Shown in pieces: positions 52,217 through 61,204 of a stretch of 64,000 nt of DNA. The notes beneath the pieces were generated by a model. The model was not told the DNA's origin and did not search any database. It saw only the letters and a program-made list of their open reading frames with translations. The DNA is from Paenibacillus dendritiformis. Its GTDB lineage: Bacteria; Bacillota; Bacilli; Paenibacillales; Paenibacillaceae. Position 1 is the first letter of the stretch. Each line of letters begins with the position of its first letter. The DNA is taken from assembly GCF_021654795.1 (NCBI RefSeq), contig NZ_AP025344.1:806001-870000 (forward strand), read 5' to 3'. Position numbers and translations under genes: made by a program.

Positions 52217-53158
52217 ATGAGCAACGTATTGGAAATTCGCCATTTAACCAAAAAATTCGGTGATTTCATCGCCGTCGACAATATATCGCTGAACGTGCGC
52301 GAAGGGGAAATCTTTGGCTTTCTGGGCGCCAACGGCGCGGGCAAGAGCACGACGATCAATATGATCGCGTCCCTGCTGCGGAGCACCAAGGGGGAGATCA
52401 GCCTGCTCGGCAAAAACATCGCGAAGCATAACCGTTTCGCCAAAATGAACATCGGCATCGTGCCCCAGGACCTCGCGATTTACGAGGATATGACGGCCTA
52501 TGAGAATGTTCATTTTTTTGCCGGCCTGTATGGCCTGAGAGGGGAATTGCTGAAGAAGCGCACCGAAGAAGCGCTGGACTTCGTAGGCTTGGGAGACAAG
52601 TCTGCCAGCTTCCCCAAAAACTTCTCGGGCGGCATGAAGCGCCGATTGAACATTGCCTGCGCCATCGCTCATCGGCCGAAGCTGATCATTATGGATGAAC
52701 CGACGGTCGGGATCGACCCGCATTCCCGCAATTATATATTGGGCTCGGTGCGCAAGCTGAACGAGATGGGCTGCACCATCATCTACACAAGCCATTACAT
52801 GGAAGAAGTCGAAGAAATCTGCACCCGCATCGCCATCGTCGATCACGGCAAAATTATCGCGGAAGGCACGAAGGAGCAATTGACCGCGACGATTACCGAA
52901 TCGAAGGAGATCTGGATCGGCATCAAGTCATCGGACCCCGCGCTTGAAGTGGATGCGATCCGGCAGATCCAGGGCGTCACCTCGGTTCGGCTTGAGGAGC
53001 AGATGCTCAAAATTATATCCAAAGCGGAAATCAACAATCTGAACCGGATTATCCAGCAGCTGATCAAGGATCAGGTGGAAATCCGATCGGTCGAAGAGCA
53101 AGCGCCGAATCTGGAGACGGTGTTCCTGACCTTAACCGGCCGGAATTTGCGGGACTAA
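52217..53158 (+). CDS. ABC exporter ATPase (LnrL-like)
   Basis: A 313-residue ATPase with Walker A GANGAGKST, Q-loop IGIVPQDLAIYEDMT, signature NFSGGMKRRLNIA, Walker B LIIMDEPTVGIDPHSR and H-loop TSHYMEE. The C-terminal domain of about 90 residues is typical of antibiotic/bacitracin-type exporters. ATG 52217 has GGAGGGAG eight bases upstream, not the first in-frame ATG 52199. Energises the two permeases that follow. Confidence 0.93.
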   Translation: MSNVLEIRHLTKKFGDFIAVDNISLNVREGEIFGFLGANGAGKSTTINMIASLLRSTKGEISLLGKNIAKHNRFAKMNIGIVPQDLAIYEDMTAYENVHFFAGLYGLRGELLKKRTEEALDFVGLGDKSASFPKNFSGGMKRRLNIACAIAHRPKLIIMDEPTVGIDPHSRNYILGSVRKLNEMGCTIIYTSHYMEEVEEICTRIAIVDHGKIIAEGTKEQLTATITESKEIWIGIKSSDPALEVDAIRQIQGVTSVRLEEQMLKIISKAEINNLNRIIQQLIKDQVEIRSVEEQAPNLETVFLTLTGRNLRD

Positions 53159-53172
53159 GGGGGAACGGCGCC

Positions 53173-54297
53173 ATGAATATTTGGAATATCGCGCTCAAAG
53201 AAATCAAATCCAATCTCCGCAATACCCGAACCTTTGTGTTTATGCTCGCTCTGCCGATCGCATTGATGCTGATTCTTGGGGCCGCGCTCACGAACGCGTT
53301 CACGGACGGCGTAGAGATTGACGGTCTGCGGCTGCTCGTCCGCAATGAATGGACCGATTCGCAAGGAACGGCAGCCTGGAGCCAGTTCGTGCAGGCGATT
53401 GAGCAGGAAGGCGTTGAAGTGGTGCAGGCCGCCGCCGGCATGAACGGACAGGAGGAGGTCCGCACGAACCGTTTTACCGCTTATGCGGAGCTTGACGGCG
53501 ACGGGATCAAGTTCTATGGAAGCAGTAAGAATACGATTGAGAGCAACCTTATTCAGGGGATGCTGAGCACGTTCGCCGACCGCTACTCGCTGATGGCCGC
53601 GGCTTTCCATTCGGATCCGGCGGCAGCCCGGTCCATCGTCAGCGGGGTCGGGGAGAGCGGCGATTTCATCCGCGAGACTGCGCTGAATCCGGATAAGCGT
53701 CCGGACTCCTTCGGGTACTACGCGATTGCGATGACGACGATGATCGCGCTCTACTCGGTCTTCTCATCCGGTTATCTGTTCCGCGGGGAGCGCATCCGCC
53801 ATACGTCGATTCGCTTAATAGCGGCTCCTATCGGCAAAGGAGAGATATTCATCGGAAAAGTCATCGGGAGCACGTTCATCAATCTGCTGTGCGTCCTGCT
53901 GGTCGTCTTGTTCAGCAAATTCGCCTTTCAAGCCGATTGGGGGACGCATTACGGCATGATCTTTCTCTTGCTGTTGACCGAGGTGCTGCTCGCAGTCAGC
54001 TTGGGACTCGCGGTCAGCTTCCTGTTTCAGGGCGAGGGCTTTCAAGGCATCGCCATGATGTTTACGCAGGTGGCTTCGTTTCTCGGCGGGGCGTATTTTC
54101 CGATTGGCGAGACGGAGGGCTTTATGACCTGGCTCACCAATCTGTCGCCCCTGCGTTGGGCCAATACGGCCTTGACGGAGATCATCTATGCCGGCAATGC
54201 GGCCGCAGGGTGGCCGGCTATCGGTTTGAATACCGGCATTGCGGCTATTTTTCTCTTGATCGCGGTCATCTCTATGCGAAGACGGGAGGCGTTATAA
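53173..54297 (+). CDS. ABC-2-type permease (LnrM-like)
   Basis: A 374-residue permease: one N-terminal helix (about residues 15-38), a large extracellular domain (about 40-185) and five more helices (about 190-370) with FQGEGFQGIAMMFTQVASFL and SPLRWANTALTEIIYAGN, the ABC2_membrane_3 layout. Fits a half-transporter pairing with the next gene. GGGGGAA precedes the ATG. Together they should expel membrane-active compounds; direct evidence for linearmycin is not available. Confidence 0.9.
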   Translation: MNIWNIALKEIKSNLRNTRTFVFMLALPIALMLILGAALTNAFTDGVEIDGLRLLVRNEWTDSQGTAAWSQFVQAIEQEGVEVVQAAAGMNGQEEVRTNRFTAYAELDGDGIKFYGSSKNTIESNLIQGMLSTFADRYSLMAAAFHSDPAAARSIVSGVGESGDFIRETALNPDKRPDSFGYYAIAMTTMIALYSVFSSGYLFRGERIRHTSIRLIAAPIGKGEIFIGKVIGSTFINLLCVLLVVLFSKFAFQADWGTHYGMIFLLLLTEVLLAVSLGLAVSFLFQGEGFQGIAMMFTQVASFLGGAYFPIGETEGFMTWLTNLSPLRWANTALTEIIYAGNAAAGWPAIGLNTGIAAIFLLIAVISMRRREAL

Positions 54298-54298
54298 T

Positions 54299-55447
54299 AT
54301 GAGCGAAGTGATATGGCTTATCCGCAAAACAATGACCGAGACATTCCGCAACAAAAAGAACTGGCTCGTCTACTTCGGCCTGCCCGTCGTGGGCGTGCTG
54401 GTGACGATGATGCTGTACGCGAACAATAGCAGCGGGACGCTCCGCGTCGGCCTGACGAATCTGGACGGCAATCAGGCGATTACGCAGGATGCCATCCGCT
54501 TCCTGGAAGGCTTGAGTCAGATTAAGGTCACGGCTATGGATGAAGCGGCGATGAAGCGCGATATCGCGGCAGGCAGGCTGGACAGCGGCATCGTGTTCGG
54601 CGAAGGGTTCGCCGCAAGCGTGCGGGCCGGCCAGCCGGAACATCTGGACATCATCTCCGTAAAAGGGACGCAGGTCACCGCTTACGTCAAAGCGATGCTT
54701 CACAGCCATGTCGGCAACGCGGCCGCGATCGGCCGCAGTGCGGGAGGCGATGACGCCCGGTTCGACACCATCTATGCCGCATACAGCCAGCAGCCGTTCA
54801 AGGTGACGTCCGAGACGCTGGAGGATACGTCGAACCTGAAGTCCATGACGTATCAATCGATTGGCTTCCTCGTCGCGTTCATGATGTACTCCGCGGTCAG
54901 CATGTCGGAGATGATTCTGAAGGAGAAAGAGAACCGCACATTCCTGCGGCTGCTGTCCGCACCCGTCTCTGCACGGACGTACGTGCTCTCGAACGTGGCC
55001 GTCAATGTCGTCATTATGCTGCTGCAGATTACGGTCACGCTGATCGTGATGAAGAATATTCTCCATATTGACTCGGGCATCCCGTACGGCACGATGATCG
55101 CGGCACTGTTCCTGTTCGCCTTGACGGCCATCAGTCTCTCGCTCCTGATCGTCGCGTTCTCGAAGACCAGCGCGGGCGCTGGCGCCCTGCAAAATCTGAT
55201 CATTACGCCGTCATGCCTGCTCGCCGGCTGCTTCTTCCCGATGGACATCATGCCGGACACGATGCGCAAAATCTCGCACTTCATGCCGCAGCATTGGCTG
55301 TTGGATATGATCAATCAACTGCAGCAAGGCGTTGCGTTCGGCAGCTTGGCTCTCAATATGGCGATTCTGATTGCTTTCGCCGCGGTCTTTGCGCTCATCG
55401 CAATCTTTCGCTTCGGCCGCAACAACGACATCCGGCAGTTCGTGTAA
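54299..55447 (+). CDS. ABC-2-type permease (LnrN-like)
   Basis: A 382-residue paralogue of the preceding permease with the same layout: an N-terminal helix (KNWLVYFGLPVVGVLVTMML), an extracellular domain to about residue 180, five further helices and the motifs ENRTFLRLLSAPVSARTYVL and PSCLLAGCFFPMDIMPDTMR. It starts one base after the previous stop region (GTTATAATATG) with GGAGG upstream, so all three exporter genes are coupled. Ends the five-gene unit before a terminator. Confidence 0.9.
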   Translation: MSEVIWLIRKTMTETFRNKKNWLVYFGLPVVGVLVTMMLYANNSSGTLRVGLTNLDGNQAITQDAIRFLEGLSQIKVTAMDEAAMKRDIAAGRLDSGIVFGEGFAASVRAGQPEHLDIISVKGTQVTAYVKAMLHSHVGNAAAIGRSAGGDDARFDTIYAAYSQQPFKVTSETLEDTSNLKSMTYQSIGFLVAFMMYSAVSMSEMILKEKENRTFLRLLSAPVSARTYVLSNVAVNVVIMLLQITVTLIVMKNILHIDSGIPYGTMIAALFLFALTAISLSLLIVAFSKTSAGAGALQNLIITPSCLLAGCFFPMDIMPDTMRKISHFMPQHWLLDMINQLQQGVAFGSLALNMAILIAFAAVFALIAIFRFGRNNDIRQFV

Positions 55448-55500
55448 GCCGGAAGCGGGGCGGCAGCGAGAACCGTCGCCGTGCATAGATAACATCGCAA

Positions 55501-55525
55501 GTGGGGAGATAAGCCCCTCTTTTTC
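55501..55525 (+). terminator. Terminator of the ABC exporter genes
   Basis: GGGGAGATAAGCCCC hairpin (extended GTGGGGA/CCCCTC) followed by TTTTTC. Confidence 0.7.
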
Positions 55526-55670
55526 TTCCGGGAATGTCCGCGAATTTCTCCGTGTGGAGATTGCATGGTGTGGACGTTGACATAGGCATTGCCTCCTTTG
55601 AGATTTCGGAGTCAACCATGATAGAATAGTCGACAGGCATGCTTTTCGCATCGTAAAGGGGGATACAGCC

Positions 55671-56345
55671 ATGAACAACTCCGAGAAGACCATTATTGAG
55701 AAATTAAACCTCCGCAAATATCCGGCGAAGCTGATTTTGGGCAAGCCGGACGATATCGCCGACTTCGACGGACTGGAGTACGACACGTCGGCGGTCAAAG
55801 AGAAGTACAGTCTCATTTTTACGTTTATCTTCCACTTGGAGGAGTTCGTAAACCAGTTGAATCAGGTGATTGAACGGCAGCTGCTCGAAGAGGGCGGATA
55901 TCTGTTCTTCGCCTATCCGAAAAAAAATAATCCGAAGTACGCCGAATATATTGAGCGGGACAGCTTCTTCGCCGAAGTTCCAATGGATGAGGATGGATAT
56001 GTAGGAGGCAGCCCGATTAAGTTCGCCCGCATGGTGAGCCTGAACGACGTGTTTACCGTCATCGGATTGAAATCCCAGGCGAAGAAGGCGGCGAGCTCAA
56101 CGAAACCGAGCCAATGCGTGGATGATTATGTCGACCGGGTGAAAGATATCAAGGCCTATTTACAGCACGACGAGGAAATCGGGGAAAGGTACAATCAATT
56201 GACTCCCGGCTACCAGAAAGATTGGGCCCGGTATGTATACAGCGCGAAGAAGAAGGAAACGCAGGACAAAAGGCTGGCCGAAATGAAAACCGTGCTGGCC
56301 GAGGGCTATAAGACGATGGATCTGTACAGAAGAAACAAAAAATAA
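55671..56345 (+). CDS. YdeI/OmpD-associated-family protein
   Basis: A 224-residue cytosolic protein. The C-terminal part, LTPGYQKDWARYVYSAKKKE with TQDKRLAEMKTVLAEGYK, is the bacteriocin-protection (OmdA/YdeI) helix-rich domain; the N-terminal part (LRKYPAKLILGKPDDIADFD, PKKNNPKYAEYIERDSFF) is the DUF-like half commonly fused to it. Members help resist antimicrobial peptides in some bacteria, which would fit the neighbouring exporter, but the mechanism is unknown. AGGGGG precedes the ATG by 9 bases. Confidence 0.75.
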   Translation: MNNSEKTIIEKLNLRKYPAKLILGKPDDIADFDGLEYDTSAVKEKYSLIFTFIFHLEEFVNQLNQVIERQLLEEGGYLFFAYPKKNNPKYAEYIERDSFFAEVPMDEDGYVGGSPIKFARMVSLNDVFTVIGLKSQAKKAASSTKPSQCVDDYVDRVKDIKAYLQHDEEIGERYNQLTPGYQKDWARYVYSAKKKETQDKRLAEMKTVLAEGYKTMDLYRRNKK

Positions 56346-56672
56346 GAGCGCGGAGGCGGCAAACCAGCCGCCTTCGGTTCATTTTGCAGGGATGACAGCT
56401 CCAGCCTGAGGATGGACGCCATCCGCGACTGCAGAGACGGATAGGAAATGATATTTTTCTCCACCTTCGCAGGGGGAGCATGACTCCCGCTGGCGTTTTC
56501 TCCCTGTCCGGACTGGATGCCGTCAAATCTATGTCGGCGGGGACGGCGGACCCGTAGAATGTAATCGAAATCCAGGCTGCTTGTCATCGACCATGGCGAA
56601 CAGCCGCTCTCCATCCGGCCGTTGGCGAGACAGTCCGGGCGGGATGAGGGCTGCCGGCAACCTGCTTAACGC
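56346..56672. other. 327-bp intergenic stretch
   Basis: A GGCGGC-AAACCA-GCCGCC hairpin at about 56355-56375 lacks a T-run and may end the upstream gene. The remaining 250 bases show no gene of either strand that I can support. Confidence 0.45.
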
Positions 56673-57578
56673 TTATGTGCTCTCCACCTGTTCGTCCGTT
56701 TCAGGCTTGCACATCCTATTTTCCTTCAACCGTTCAATTTGGCTAGCCTCAAGCCCTGTAATGCGAGAGATAAGGGCGGTATCCAGTCCTTCTTTCAACA
56801 TATTTAATGCTGTGTTGTTAATCCCTTCTTCAATCCCGGCTGTACGCGCATCTTTCAGCAGGCTGGCGCGATCATGCAGCGCCTTTTCCCGCAGGGCATA
56901 ACGCCGTCTTGTCTCCTCGTCGCTCGCCAAATACGAGAGACGGGCCTCGGCTTCCTTAAACAGATCATCCACCATCATCAACTCCTCCAATTGTTCGGTT
57001 GTTGTCTGTTGATCCAAAAACCGCAGCCAGCGATGCAAGGGATCGCGAATATCAAAGGGCAGGCGCCGGAATTTCGGGCATTCGATAAAATGGAGTTCCA
57101 ATATGTCGGTCAGCATGTAGCTGCGCTCTTCATCCTCATATAAATGAAAGGTGCTATGATACTTCTTCAGGGGAAGATAGTGATGGTCGAGAATATTTAC
57201 GCCTATGGAACGCTGCAAACGGTCATAAGGATCCCCGTGATGAAGCGATTCGGTCAGCAGCTTGCCGACATAGAATAAACTTCGATAGTCCATTCGGACA
57301 AAGCGGCGCACTTGCATTTCGACATTTACTTTTTCACGGCCATCGACTTCACATAAAATATCCAGCACCGCTTCCTTATCTTCCACTAACTCACGGGCGA
57401 GCTTTGTATCTTCTAGAATAGACACATCGGTGATCATCTGTGCGCCCTCGCGCCGGAGGATGGCATTTAGCAAGCCAATTAGCAAGCGTTTGCCTTCCTT
57501 TTCGCCAAACAGGCGCTTAAACAGAAAATCGTTTTTCGGGTTAAGTCTGTGTAACTGCTGCACATCTGCCGTTTTCAC
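56673..57578 (-). CDS. Rpn/PDDEXK-family nuclease (recombination-promoting, putative transposase)
   Basis: A 301-residue protein of the PD-(D/E)XK nuclease family that includes E. coli Rpn proteins. N-terminal landmarks are RLNPKNDFLFKRLFGEKEGK and, for the nuclease core, ESxxxxDILCEVDGREKVNVEMQ-like VLDILCEVDG then VNVEMQ, with Asp and Glu-x-Gln of the active site. The C-terminal third is helical (ALREKALHDRASLLKDARTA). GTG 57578 follows GGAGGAG. Rpn proteins promote RecA-independent recombination in E. coli; many Firmicutes carry scattered copies. Whether it is mobile here is unknown; no terminal repeats were found. Confidence 0.85.
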   Translation of the reverse strand: MKTADVQQLHRLNPKNDFLFKRLFGEKEGKRLLIGLLNAILRREGAQMITDVSILEDTKLARELVEDKEAVLDILCEVDGREKVNVEMQVRRFVRMDYRSLFYVGKLLTESLHHGDPYDRLQRSIGVNILDHHYLPLKKYHSTFHLYEDEERSYMLTDILELHFIECPKFRRLPFDIRDPLHRWLRFLDQQTTTEQLEELMMVDDLFKEAEARLSYLASDEETRRRYALREKALHDRASLLKDARTAGIEEGINNTALNMLKEGLDTALISRITGLEASQIERLKENRMCKPETDEQVEST

Positions 57579-58040
57579 CTTGTCTCCTCCTCATTGTATC
57601 ATATTTGACTGCCATCCCATTAGGGATATATGTAAAAAGCACGCCCCCTCCGCTTCTCCTGATGATCAAGGAGACTCGGAAAGCGCGTGCTTCGCGGCTT
57701 GGCTATTGTGTTCCTCATATTCCATACGTTGGCAGCTAAAATTGGTTTGCTTCCATAATATCACATATTAGGCATTGGGGCGATGTAATGGGATTCAAGA
57801 TTCCTTCACCATCGATTTATCACTTCTAAACAAACATCGCTAAACAGATATCAAGCGGAGGATAAATTTTGTACAGCAATTTGCCGCCTATTGCAACCAT
57901 TTCGCAAAAAGACCGCTTTCCATCGGAAAAAAGCCGGCTGTTATTCTGGTACGGCAGGTCTATTGTGCTGCGGATGGCGGGTGTCATATACTTTTTCAGT
58001 ATATACGGTCGGCAACAGAGCGGAAGGAGGAAGGCCGGCA
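57579..58040. other. 462-bp intergenic stretch before the zinc-ribbon gene
   Basis: Besides the hairpin at 57637-57692 it contains a 63-codon TTG frame (57869-58060) with AGCGGAGG upstream but no protein character, and an inverted repeat TATACT/AGTATA near 57986-58004. No supported gene. Confidence 0.45.
57637..57692 (-). terminator. Long hairpin upstream of the Rpn-type gene
   Basis: AAGCACGC and GCGTGCTT outer arms with inner TCTCCT/AGGAGA; read on the minus strand it ends in TTTTTAC, like a terminator, yet no gene precedes it. It may be an orphan terminator of a lost gene or an RNA structure. Confidence 0.5.
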
Positions 58041-58411
58041 ATGGAACGTTTCCGGGATGAACCGGGATACAAATATGCCTTCGGCGCCGTGCTCTATCGC
58101 GGTGAGCAAGTGGCGGTGAAATGTCCGCAATGCGGCGGGCTCGCTTTCATCTGCCAGGGAGAGCAGCGGAGAGAGGCAAAGTGTACGGCATGCTTCTACC
58201 ATGAGAAGGAGCCTCAAGCATACCGGTATGGGCGCTGAACCGGGACCACCTCCGCTATCTAATCGACTACCTATCGGCCGACCTGCGGGAGAAGCCGGGC
58301 GCCGGCATGAAGAGGACGGCTTCCCATACGCTGCCTGCCTATATGAAAGAGGCCAAAAACAGAGCGGCCATGGTCAAGACGCTGCGCGGACTGCTGCATA
58401 AGGAGGTTTGA
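58041..58411 (+). pseudogene. Zinc-ribbon protein gene with frameshift (or two short genes)
   Basis: ATG 58041 with GGAAGGAGG upstream gives a 65-residue protein with a four-Cys ribbon (CPQCGG and CTACF) that stops at 58238. A shifted frame without its own start then reads SIPVWALNRDHLRYLIDYLS, then LPAYMKEAKNRAAMVKTLRG, to a stop at 58411. The second part looks like the natural continuation of the first (ribbon followed by a DNA- or protein-binding helix), so a single base change near 58205 probably split one gene of about 123 residues. Function not recognised. Confidence 0.5.
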
Positions 58412-58443
58412 AAGACTTAAAAGAGAGCAATGGAGGAATCGAG

Positions 58444-59099
58444 ATGAAACTAGGCGCCAAACTGGGGATTGTGCTGGGCATCATCGCGGTGCTGCTTATT
58501 CCCGCTTATTTCATCGGACGCACCTTCGGCCTGTTCCAGGGGGAGGTTGTGTTGACGCGGTACGCGCTTGCGATCGAGGCCGATGGGCGGAAATACGATG
58601 TCTGGCCGCTCATCGCCAGCTTCGCCGCCATGGATAAGCGGGGGGATGATCGGCAGCTCTATTATCGGGCGGAGAGAAGCGACATCAACTATTTGTTCCA
58701 GCTAGCCTATAAAGAGTTCGAGCCGGAGCCCTCCGATGACAACCCGTATCTTGCCGGAAAGATTCACTACGGAGGGGAGCGGGACAAGTATGTAACTGAG
58801 GTTCGCCAGTACGAGAATGCGCGGGATTCGAAGCAGGTCTACACTTCCATGACGGCAAGGGCCGTCTTATCTATACCTACGATCCGGAAGCCCCCGTCGA
58901 TCGCGAGTATATGAAGGAGATAATTGCCGCAGGCATGACCCGGCACACTGGAGGCAGCCAAAGCGAGGTCATTGATCCGTATATCAATATTACGAAGCTG
59001 TTCAAGGATAAGCTGGGCATCCGCGTGAAGCTGGATGTGGATGCGGAAGCCAAGCTGGTCACCATATCCATGGAACAAGGAAAGGATGTGCACCCATGA
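58444..59099 (+). pseudogene. Membrane-anchored hypothetical protein gene with frameshift
   Basis: ATG 58444 begins a protein with a single N-terminal helix (MKLGAKLGIVLGIIAVLLIP) and an extracellular domain (TRYALAIEADGRKYDVWPLI). The frame goes off-track after SKQVYT at about 58842; the next frame reads FHDGKGRLIYTYDPEAPVDR and EYMKEIIAAGMTRHTGGSQS to 59099. The two halves fit one protein of about 217 residues. No family recognised. It overlaps the next gene start (ATGA at 59096), so the genes belong together. Confidence 0.6.
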
Positions 59100-59656
59100 C
59101 GGTTCAGCATCAATACAGACCGGGACCGGCCTATCTCGAAGGAATTACCGTGCCAGTGAATCCGGAAGCTTGGAGAGAGGAGAAATGGACGGGCAAGCTC
59201 CAGACTCCGGAGGGCCATACCCAATTTTATTTATTTTACTATGGGGAATTGATGGACGAGTTGATTACGGCAACCGAGTTCGCGCCTCAGCTGATCGTCG
59301 CCGAGGATGTCGTTACCGGTCAACGGTACGTTCTGTTCGACGGCTGCAAGCACGGATATGACGCGATGCTGTGCGACACGTATTCCGCCGGGCAGCGGAA
59401 CGGCCGGACGCAGCTCCTTCCCTATATCGATCCCGATGGGGAGGATACGTTCGAGATTCGCATCACCGTTTTTTATAATGTCGATTGGGACGAGGAATTT
59501 GCGGAAGATGTGGATAAGGAGGGGCGGTTGGAGCTGATTAGCGGGGAACGCTGCAGCTTCGAGGAAGCGAAGCGCAACGGATTCGATGCGCTGGGCATCA
59601 CCGTCGTGAATACCTCGGGACAGGAGACGGAGGTCGCTCAGGAAGAGCTGGCCTGA
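59096..59656 (+). CDS. Hypothetical protein, 186 residues
   Basis: Cytosolic, acidic protein of 186 residues, beginning MTVQHQYRPGPAYLEGITVP. Beta-rich, with VYVLFDGCKHGYDAMLCDTY-like motif LFDGCKHGYDAMLCDTY and FEIRITVFYNVDWDEEFAED. Four-base overlap with the upstream frameshifted gene indicates an operon. No family was recognised; size and neighbourhood would suit an immunity-type or accessory protein, but this is only a guess from context. Confidence 0.7.
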   Translation: MTVQHQYRPGPAYLEGITVPVNPEAWREEKWTGKLQTPEGHTQFYLFYYGELMDELITATEFAPQLIVAEDVVTGQRYVLFDGCKHGYDAMLCDTYSAGQRNGRTQLLPYIDPDGEDTFEIRITVFYNVDWDEEFAEDVDKEGRLELISGERCSFEEAKRNGFDALGITVVNTSGQETEVAQEELA

Positions 59657-59765
59657 CGGGGGCGCCGCGAACGCCGGCGCGGCAGGAGACGTCCGCCTGA
59701 CGCCTGCGCCCGTGAGCGGCGGCAACAGGCGTGCGCCGTTTGATGCTTCCGGCATGACAGGCAAC

Positions 59766-59807
59766 GCCCCATCGAGCACAGGCAACTTGCGTTCGATGGG
59801 GCTTTTT
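59766..59807. terminator. Bidirectional terminator between two convergent genes
   Basis: GCCCCATCGA and TCGATGGGGC, exact ten-base stem, followed by TTTTTC on the plus strand; the minus-strand gene ends at 59811. Confidence 0.8.
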
Positions 59808-59810
59808 CGA

Positions 59811-60896
59811 TTATAACGAGAATTTGGCTTCCCCGTTGAATATCCATTCCTCCGGGGCGGACGCGCGCTCGAATAAGCGCTCCGTACCCTGCTCCTCGGC
59901 ATAGTGCCGCTCTTCCTCCGTAATCGGAATCATCCAGAGCAGATTGACCGGATCGCCGCCGATCTGCGGAAGGGCTACAGCCGGCGCATGCGGCGGCTGC
60001 GCAAGCGCAACCGCAGTGAAGCGTTCGTGACTGAGGCCGATCTCGCCGCATGGAATTGTGTGTCCATTGGCGACGAACGTAAGATAGGTCCAGGGCAGAT
60101 TGGCCTGCCCGCTAATGTACTGCAGCATCGGCTTCCCATGCTCGGCCAGCCAGCGCGAGTCGCAGGCGAAGGCGAACTCGAACCTCCGCAGCAGCTCTGG
60201 TGTCTCCGTATATTGCTCCACCTTCGGCTGCGGCAGAATCGATGTCCCCAATGTCATGACATAGGTGACGTTCCCCCGCTCGACGGTAACCATAGCTCGC
60301 GGGGGCCAGCTGCCGCCGTCGATGGCATAGTATTTCGTGACGGGACCGAGTCCGGATTCGATAGCCTCCAGATACTGCTGCTGCAAGCCTGTCCATGTCT
60401 GCTCGTCCCAGCTCTGCCAGAACTGCTTGGCGAGCTCGATGCGCCGGAACAACGCGTTCGAATCCGGCGTCCCCAGCGGGAAGCACAGGTTCGACTCCCC
60501 GATGCAGTCCCTCGCATAGCCGGGATAACTGTGTTCGTCTGCGGACGAACCGGTCCATCCCGGGATGACGCTCACAATCTCGTCCCGATAGAGCAGGGCG
60601 GCGGCATCGCCTTCCTCGAACCAGACGACAGCGAGCTGTTCGGGATCAAGCCGGTTGGCTCCATCGGGATGGGCGCAGCAGTCTCTCGGCAGCATCGGAG
60701 CCCGGCCATGGCCCATCGCTTCCACGTCGAGGGACTCCGGCGCCGGCCCGTAGTTCCTGACCCAGCAGGCGCGAACGCTCGCATATTCCTCGCCCGGGTA
60801 GTTCCATAAATAAAAATAAACGCAGTCCTCATATTCCTCCACAAACGCTTGAATGGGGCAGACGGGCGAGAACTCTTCCAAAATGATATTTTTCAT
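59811..60896 (-). CDS. SUFU (suppressor of fused)-domain protein
   Basis: A 361-residue cytosolic protein. The C-terminal half (YVMTLGTSILPQPKVEQYTE, FEFAFACDSRWLAEHGKPML, LPWTYLTFVANGHTIPCGEI, ending VNLLWMIPITEEERHYAEEQ) matches the SUFU-like domain, which in bacteria often serves as an immunity protein against polymorphic toxins. The N-terminal 150 residues are a separate beta domain (IQAFVEEYEDCVYFYLWNYP). ATG 60896 follows GAGGTGAAG; a longer frame to 60983 lacks a site. No toxin gene adjoins it in the window. Confidence 0.75.
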   Translation of the reverse strand: MKNIILEEFSPVCPIQAFVEEYEDCVYFYLWNYPGEEYASVRACWVRNYGPAPESLDVEAMGHGRAPMLPRDCCAHPDGANRLDPEQLAVVWFEEGDAAALLYRDEIVSVIPGWTGSSADEHSYPGYARDCIGESNLCFPLGTPDSNALFRRIELAKQFWQSWDEQTWTGLQQQYLEAIESGLGPVTKYYAIDGGSWPPRAMVTVERGNVTYVMTLGTSILPQPKVEQYTETPELLRRFEFAFACDSRWLAEHGKPMLQYISGQANLPWTYLTFVANGHTIPCGEIGLSHERFTAVALAQPPHAPAVALPQIGGDPVNLLWMIPITEEERHYAEEQGTERLFERASAPEEWIFNGEAKFSL

Positions 60897-61204
60897 GTCT
60901 TCACCTCGCAACGGGTATGCAATCCATTTGTTGCCATCAAGTGGATATGGAGATAGGATAGCATCCGGCCCTTGAAGATACAATCATGTCCGCCATGAAT
61001 TGAAAATGGCTTTTGGCCGACTCCTTTTCTTTCGAACTCATTCGATTTTCATGGCCACGATCCTTCCATAAATTGATTGACTGGGGTGGATGCTTATGGT
61101 AATTTAGTTATCGATAATGATAATCATTATCAATATAATGCCGGATGTCCATTTCATCATCCCATGCTTCATGCTCATTAAATATCGCCAAAAGGAGGTT
61201 CCCC
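60897..61204. other. 308-bp divergent region with Fur box
   Basis: Contains the promoter of the SUFU gene on one side and, on the other, the Fur box at 61113-61131 and a leader of about 70 bases with AAAGGAGG (61191-61198) for the regulator gene. Confidence 0.6.
61113..61131 (+). promoter_or_regulatory. Fur box before the AraC-SBP regulator gene
   Basis: GATAATGATAATCATTATC equals the 19-base Fur consensus; TGATAATCATTATCA (61118-61132) is a perfect 7-1-7 site. Iron-dependent repression of the regulator is expected. Confidence 0.9.

Noticed and set aside
57869-58060. 63-codon TTG frame with a fair ribosome site
   Set aside because: No family character, biased composition like non-coding DNA, and it overlaps the better supported zinc-ribbon start.
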